A DNA stretch of 64,000 bases, from the NCBI GenBank assembly GCA_025617375.2, contig JAMYGW020000006.1:1927001-1991000 (forward strand), written 5' to 3'. The notes beneath the pieces are model-generated. The model was not told the DNA's origin. It worked only from the letters and a program-made list of their open reading frames with translations, and ran no database searches. The position numbers and the translations under genes are program-made. The stretch comes from Acarospora socialis (Eukaryota > Ascomycota > Lecanoromycetes > Acarosporales > Acarosporaceae). Shown piece after piece: positions 59,032 through 64,000 of the stretch (its first letter is position 1; the number at the start of each line of letters is the position of its first letter).

Positions 59032-59448
59032 AAGTTGCAACATTGTTTGAGAATCTTCATTCTCAGTCTCATCATTATCACTATCAAGTTCAGCAGCAAG
59101 ACAGTCAGTCTTCTGTGCAGCACAACAATTCATTTGATTTAAAGTTTTCTAAAAATGCATCATCTTGACAGTAAGAGCATCAAGAGTTGCATTTGCATCA
59201 CTTATTTTCTTTCAAAGAAAAAGACAAGTTCTGTTAAGAGACTCTCATGAAACTGCAATGCATGAATGACTGCAGTGAGTACACTTATTGCATTTTGATC
59301 TTTCATCAATCATGACAAAGCAATCAAGATTACAGACAGTACAGAATTCACAAGAAAATGTGATGAGACTATCACTGAGTTGAATTTTCTTTGCAATTCT
59401 TAAGCAATTGAAATTTTTAGAAAGCATCATTGCTGATGATGAAATCAT
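59032..59448 (-). other. Element B antisense accessory frame with Zn2Cys6 spacing
   Basis: The 67-residue open frame 59,245-59,448 has cysteines spaced C-x2-C-x6-C-x9-C-x2-C-x6-C, the same pattern as in element A with a core NLDCFVM. The acidic part follows toward 59,040 and is truncated by the insertion of element D. Confidence 0.55.
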
Positions 59449-59504
59449 TATATACTCTCACTTAAATAAACTCTAGAGAACTAGTGCCTGAAGAAAAAAA
59501 ATAA

Positions 59505-59865
59505 TGTTACAATTATGTCTGAAGAGAAAAGAACTCATGAGTCTAAAATCAAAAATTTGTCTGAAGCATGTACAGAGAGAACTGCTAAACAGCAGTCACA
59601 TAATAACATAACAACTCAACAGCAAGCAGACAAGCTGAAAGCTCAACTTCTCAACATCAAGACATCAAAACATCAAGAGAGCTCAACACAGAGACATCAA
59701 GCATATTCTATATAGTAGAGTCATTTTTCTTATGAAAACAATCATGTTCAACTTAAATAATCATCTAAGAGTTAAAGACCAGAACCATTTCAGACCAGCT
59801 GTTATATCAACAAGCACAAACTCTTAGCTCTACATACTTGAGAAATCTCAGATTAGAACATTACA
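59505..59865 (+). repeat. Element B 3' LTR (361 bp)
   Basis: Pairs with 41,281-41,640. It is preceded by a purine-rich tract (GAAGAAAAAAAATAA) and followed by TGTGT, the right side of the target duplication. Confidence 0.88.
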
Positions 59866-59870
59866 TGTGT

Positions 59871-60289
59871 CATGATATAAAATGACAATTTGATAAAGTT
59901 TTAAAATCAAGTTAATAGAAGTGTTATAAGAGATTAATATAAAGATAAAGATATCTTTGAGTGACTGTGAGTTCTAATGTATGTGAAAGACTAAGTTGAT
60001 GAGAAAATTGTAGTTTAAAGTTTGTTGTTGAAAGATGTTACTGAGATGTTAGAGAGACTGAGATGTTATGCTAGTAAATATTACATTCACTTATGATATG
60101 TGTGTCAATGTTATGATGCTAGTAAACATCATATTTACTCATGATATTTGCATCAATATTATGAGTAAATATATCAACACATCTATCTCTAACACTCAGT
60201 TCTTATCTTTACTTTCATTGCTCAGTCTCTACATTTAATTTTTATGCTTAGTTTTTATGTTCAGTTTCTATGCTCAGTATTTACATTCA
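59871..60289. other. AT-rich gap right of element B, with a two-copy tandem repeat
   Basis: No gene is supported. At about 60,070-60,165 two diverged copies of a unit of roughly 50 bp follow each other (ATGCTAGTAAATATTACAT... and GATGCTAGTAAACATCATAT...). The right end already contains loose units of the minisatellite that becomes regular at 60,290. Confidence 0.4.
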
Positions 60290-60870
60290 GTAAGTTTATT
60301 ATTTCACTTTGATGCTTCATTTTGTTGCTTTATTTTGATACTTTGTTTTGATACTTTATTCTGATGCTTAGTTTTGATGCTTTGTTTTGATGCTTAATTT
60401 ATCACTCATTTTTATCACTCAGTTTTGATATTTCATCTTGATGCTTCATTTTAATGTTGTATTTTAATACTCAATTTTGATGCTTTGTTCTGATTCTTAG
60501 TTTTGATGCTTTGTTTCAGCACTTAATATATTGCTCACTTCTATCACTTTATTTTGATGTTTTGTTTTCTTGCTCAGTTTTGATGCTCAGTTTTGATACT
60601 TTGTTTCAGTACTTTGTAATGATGCTTTATTTTAATACTCAGTTTTAGTGCTTCATGATGATGCTCAGTTTCAGTACTTCATTTTGATGCTTTATTTCAA
60701 TACTTAATTTTGATACTTCATTTTGATGTTTTGTTCTGATGCTTTGTTTTAATACTTTATTTTAATACTTTGTTTTGATGCTTTGTTTTGATACTCAATT
60801 TTGATGTTTTATTTTAATGTTTTGTGACAGTGCTCAGTTTTGATGCTTAATTTTGTTGCTCATTCTATCA
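60290..60870 (-). repeat. Minisatellite, right arm (unit about 13 bp, GATGCTCAGTTTT)
   Basis: About 40-45 decayed units such as TTTTGATGCTTTG and TTTTGATGCTCAG. They are the reverse complement of the array at 40,501-41,010. Before element B inserted, the two arrays would have been only about 0.7 kb apart and facing each other. Confidence 0.7.
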
Positions 60871-60999
60871 CTCAATAATAACACTCATTTATAGTTCTCA
60901 AAGCTAACTTTACATTCTAGACTCTCACAATGACAAAATTCTCAAACACTAAGCTTTTACTTCTCTCTATCAAATAACTTGTCTTTATTTTGTCAACAA

Positions 61000-62090
61000 A
61001 CTCAAAAAATATCTTAAATGTTGACTTTAATTGTTGTGATTGTTCTTATAAGTCATTATATGATTCAAAGAAGACATTTAACAAGTACTTAAACAACTTA
61101 AAAACTGTATAAACATAGAAGAAACATCAGAAACTTATGAAGAATGAAGACTTTAAACAAATTAAACATACAAAGATAACAGACTGCAGAGCTGTGAAAT
61201 GAAAGAGAGACATCATGAAGAAGTTAAAAGAATATAAAATTGTGAATTCTGCTGTACAGAATTTCATAAAAGAGAAAATGAAGAAAGAAGTCTTGAAGAA
61301 GTGATACAATTGTGAAATATCTGATAGATTTCAAGAATTATAATACTCTGTTATAATGCTTTTAACTATCTGTAGCTGTTTACTATGAAGATGAGCTTAA
61401 AGTTTGTTTGATGAAGCAGAAGAACTGAACTTAAATTGATGAGAAAACTGAGAAGAAGAAATTGTTTACTGATGCTTTAACTCTGAAAAAGAAGTATGAG
61501 TCTAAGAAATTACAGCAAGAGATATACTCTATATTAAAGTTTTATAGTTTCTCTGACTTTCTCTAGAATATTGACAAAAATATCATCATTAATAAAAAAC
61601 ACAGCAATATCAATCAGCAGATTGACAAATGTCTTGTTGTTATGATGAAACATTAAAAAAAAATCATTAATCTCACAGAAAAACAGAAGCTACATGATGC
61701 TGGAAATTCTGATTCTGCAAAGACAATGTGTTTTTTTTATAGTGATATTCTTGATTCTGAGCATATTGCTGATTATGATCATTTGTGAGTATTATATTGC
61801 TCAGTTATAATACTTTGTACTTTTAACAGTGACTAAATACATTTAAGAGTTCACAGTTGATCAAGAAGAAGAGAAGAAAAAAAATGTTGTTGAAAATGCT
61901 GATAAAGTTTGTGTGATGAAGTCTGAAGATGAGAAGTTCTTGAATGATGATTTAATTGATGAGTTTATTATTGATGCAGCAATTACTAATGTGAAAAATA
62001 ATGAGAAGAAGAAAGATGAAGCTAAAAATAATGAAAATGATGAGAGTATCATAGATGAGAACAGTAATGAGAAGAAAAGTGAGTAATAGA
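61000..62090 (+). pseudogene. Relic of an unrecognised gene with a spliced look
   Basis: Coding-like plus-strand sequence with interruptions; no family recognised. Blocks include KRDIMKKLKEYKIVNSAVQN near 61,215-61,270, ALTLKKKYESKKLQQEIYS near 61,480-61,540 and KTMCFFYSDILDSEHIADYD near 61,720-61,785. At about 61,787-61,831 an intron-like piece (GTGAGT...TTTTAACAG) lies between them and a charged, uninterrupted tail of some 70 codons ending at about 62,086 (NNEKKKDEAKNNENDES). Stops such as TGA and TAA sit where CGA and similar codons are expected, as for the hAT relic. It may belong to the same transposon as the hAT piece, or be a captured host gene. Confidence 0.35.
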
Positions 62091-62620
62091 GTAATACACA
62101 GTTTTGTGATGATTAAAGCTGTAAGATAGTAAGAGAATAATTAGAGATATTTGACAAATTGTTTATTTTTATATTCTTGATGATCAATTATCTGATTATG
62201 AATATGAATTATTAATAATAAGTTATTTCTGTTTAAAATATTGTGTTTGATATTATCACATAACATAGTATGAAGTTGTAGTATAGAATTTTACATTAAA
62301 TTATTTATTTCAATAATTAATTATTGTTAACTCAATAACATGTTATGCAGAGTAGCTTTCTCATTGATTAGATATGTATAAATCATATGAGTTCTATCTT
62401 TTACTTGTGTAAATTTTGTGATCACATAACTACATTTATATAAAGAAAAACTTACTAAGTCTCACAATACTCTTCATATCTTACTATTGTTATACTACAA
62501 CAAAGCATCATTTACTCAATCAACTTACTCTGAGAAATTATTATCATGTCTTTATACAGTTCTTTCTTCAGTCAGTTGACAAGTGACTCAGAAAGTTTTT
62601 TTATGAGTGCTTTTACTGAT
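62091..62620. other. AT-rich gap before the hAT relic
   Basis: Very AT-rich sequence with no gene recognised. It could contain the upstream region or terminal repeat of the hAT element, but no short inverted repeat could be confirmed because the other end is outside the window. Confidence 0.3.
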
Positions 62621-62625
62621 AGAGT

Positions 62626-64000
62626 TTGATTATCTCAATGAATACAATCACTCTCTTTGATTCTAACAAATGCACTCAACTCAGAGTATATTCTTTGAAT
62701 TTCTGTGATGAAGCAAGAATTTTAAGAGTGATGAAAGATAACTATATGAAGTCAAAACACAGTTGCAAAAGTCAAAAAGCATGTTTCAATGCTGTAAAAC
62801 AGTTCAAGTCACTCAGCAAAAGTCTAAAAGTCTTTTGCTGAAGTAGTCAGCAAATGTGATGAAAGATCTGATGTGATGTGTGTTAAATGTCACAATATTA
62901 TGAATCATTCAGCATCAGATGATGATGAAACAACAATTATAAAATGTCATTTAAAGAGCAACAGTTGTCAGAATGCAAGAAAATCATTAGAAAGACAGAT
63001 TTCAATCTTTGCAGCACTGAATATCACTGTATGCTATGTTTTTCAATCATAATACTTTAATATAACATTCATATCTGTGCAAACAATTTAAAAAATCATT
63101 GTCAAATCATTTAACTTTACTTCTGAAGTCTTTGATCAGCAAATTTTTCAATTTATTATAGCACTCAATCTGTTCTTTTATGCTGTTGAGCATTTAGAGT
63201 TTTGAAAGCTTATTTAAATATGTTGTGCTGAGATTAAGATCTCAGATTGAATAAAAGTTGCATAACTTCTTAAACATTGTATTGTAAAAGTTCAAAAAGA
63301 AATTCTTGCAGCACTTAAGCTGCAGATTAAAGTCTCTATTGTACTTGATGAATAAATCAGTTTTAATCATCTTGCATTTTTAAACATCACTGCATACTTC
63401 ATTAATACTGAGTAAAAGTATAAAGAGATTCTTTTAGCATTCAGAGAGTTAAAGAGTCAATATAGTGATGAAAATTTAGCTGAATATGTTCTTGAAATGT
63501 TGAAGAAGTGAAATCTGACATATTAATTGTTAGTGATTACAGCAGACAATGCTTTCAACAATTATACTTTAAGACATCATCTCAGTTAACTTTTAAGTGC
63601 AAAGAATATAATCTGAAGTGATGAAACTAAAATCATGAATTGCATAATACATGTTATTTAGCTTGCAGTCAATCAGATTTGAAAGTTGATGTCAAAAATG
63701 ATTATTTTACAACTACATTTGATGACAGTAAGCTACAAAAGTTCATATTTGAAAAGAACTACTTCTTTGATATTATACTGAAAAAGATCAGTAAATCTTT
63801 TGTAATACTTCATTATAATGCTCTATTTCAGTTCATTGTTATGTTAACAACATATTGATGAAGATTTATATGTTTGCTATTGCAATCATGACATCATCAC
63901 AGCAGTTTAAACTGTTCAAAGAATTGCAGAAGACAAATTCTTGAAGTATGATTGAGAATGTGAGAACTTAATGAAACTCATTTTATGATATACTGAATAA
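62626..64000 (+). mobile_element. hAT-family DNA transposon relic (partial, runs off the window)
   Basis: Plus-strand transposase remnant. A BED-type zinc-finger-like stretch lies at about 62,872-62,990 (CVKCHNIMNHSA, then KCHLKSNSC). After an intron-like gap near 63,020-63,115 the hAT core follows: FTSEVFDQQIFQFIIALNLF (63,110-63,170), KVSIVLDE (near 63,330), HLAFLNITAYFINTE (63,369-63,413), LLAFRELKSQYSDENLAEYV (63,436-63,495) and ITADNAFNNYTL (63,537-63,572), the motif around the second catalytic acid. Stops interrupt the frame repeatedly, mostly TGA/TAA where Trp or Arg codons (TGG, CGA) stand in relatives, for instance after KVSIVLDE and after ITAYFINTE. The 72-codon frame 62,626-62,841 just upstream may be its N-terminus. 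The 3' half is beyond 64,000. Not functional. Confidence 0.6.

Larger units (their letters stand above)
41281..59865 (+). mobile_element. Element B: fossil Ty3/gypsy chromovirus, nested host of C and D
   Basis: LTRs of about 360 bp at 41,281-41,640 and 59,505-59,865; the flanks TATGT and TGTGT are a near-match target duplication. Without C and D it is about 6.2 kb, the size of A. Gag starts near 41,665 (zinc knuckle near 42,590). The gag-pol region is split at 43,389/49,462 by element C. Reverse transcriptase runs about 50,060-50,720, RNase H and integrase about 50,940-52,300, and a chromodomain-like part about 52,490-52,600. Element D splits the 3' end at 52,701/59,027, and the antisense accessory frame continues to 59,448. 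Its coding parts are close to A while the first half of its LTR differs. It is broken many times and is older than C and D. Confidence 0.88.

Noticed and set aside
16561-64000. Neurospora-type RIP (CpA to TpA) as the cause of the AT-rich block
   Set aside because: CA and TG remain common and TA is not notably in excess; the missing dinucleotide is CG, so a CpG-directed process fits better.

Overview
The window comes from a filamentous ascomycete (Pezizomycotina). Its genes carry several short introns (about 45-130 nt) with GT...AG ends and CTAAC/CTGAC-like branch points, and the proteins are typical of that group: a GH27 alpha-galactosidase, a UBR7-type protein, MCM2 and a Bor1-type transporter. 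I cannot name the genus. Gene models below were spliced by eye from reading frame, splice signals and family knowledge.

Positions 1 to about 16,560 are an ordinary gene-rich block. In order: an Old Yellow Enzyme-type flavin oxidoreductase (-), a small unknown gene (+), a doubtful 99-residue frame (-), a secreted alpha-galactosidase (+), a UBR7-like UBR-box/PHD protein (-), the replicative helicase subunit MCM2 (+), an HSL-type alpha/beta hydrolase (-) and a Bor1/SLC4-type boron transporter (-). UBR7 and MCM2 diverge from a promoter with two perfect MluI cell-cycle boxes. Two genes look damaged or are misread in the assembly: the transporter has one base too many in a homopolymer, and the hydrolase has an in-frame TAG near its N-terminus.

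At about 16.55 kb the composition changes abruptly. From there to 64,000 the DNA is AT-rich and I saw no CG dinucleotide on reading it through, while CA and TG stay common; GG and CC are scarce except in the youngest element. This points to CpG-directed hypermutation of repeats rather than Neurospora-type CpA-directed RIP. The block is a nest of fossil Ty3/gypsy chromoviruses. Element E (17,848-32,277) sits inside an integrase-core gene relic and itself holds a solo LTR and element F (21,175-29,101). Element A (33,594-39,919) stands alone. Element B (41,281-59,865) holds C (43,390-49,461) and D (52,702-59,026). Nearly every insertion shows a 5-bp target duplication, and LTR pairs have equal or nearly equal lengths, so the nesting order is well supported. 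All these elements are broken many times over.

The most interesting shared feature is an antisense open frame between pol and the 3' LTR, seen in at least three elements as an intact frame with Zn2Cys6 (GAL4-type) cysteine spacing. The right end (59,871-64,000) holds a mirror-image minisatellite pair (its other arm is at 40,501-41,010), an unrecognised gene relic and the start of a hAT transposase relic that runs off the window.
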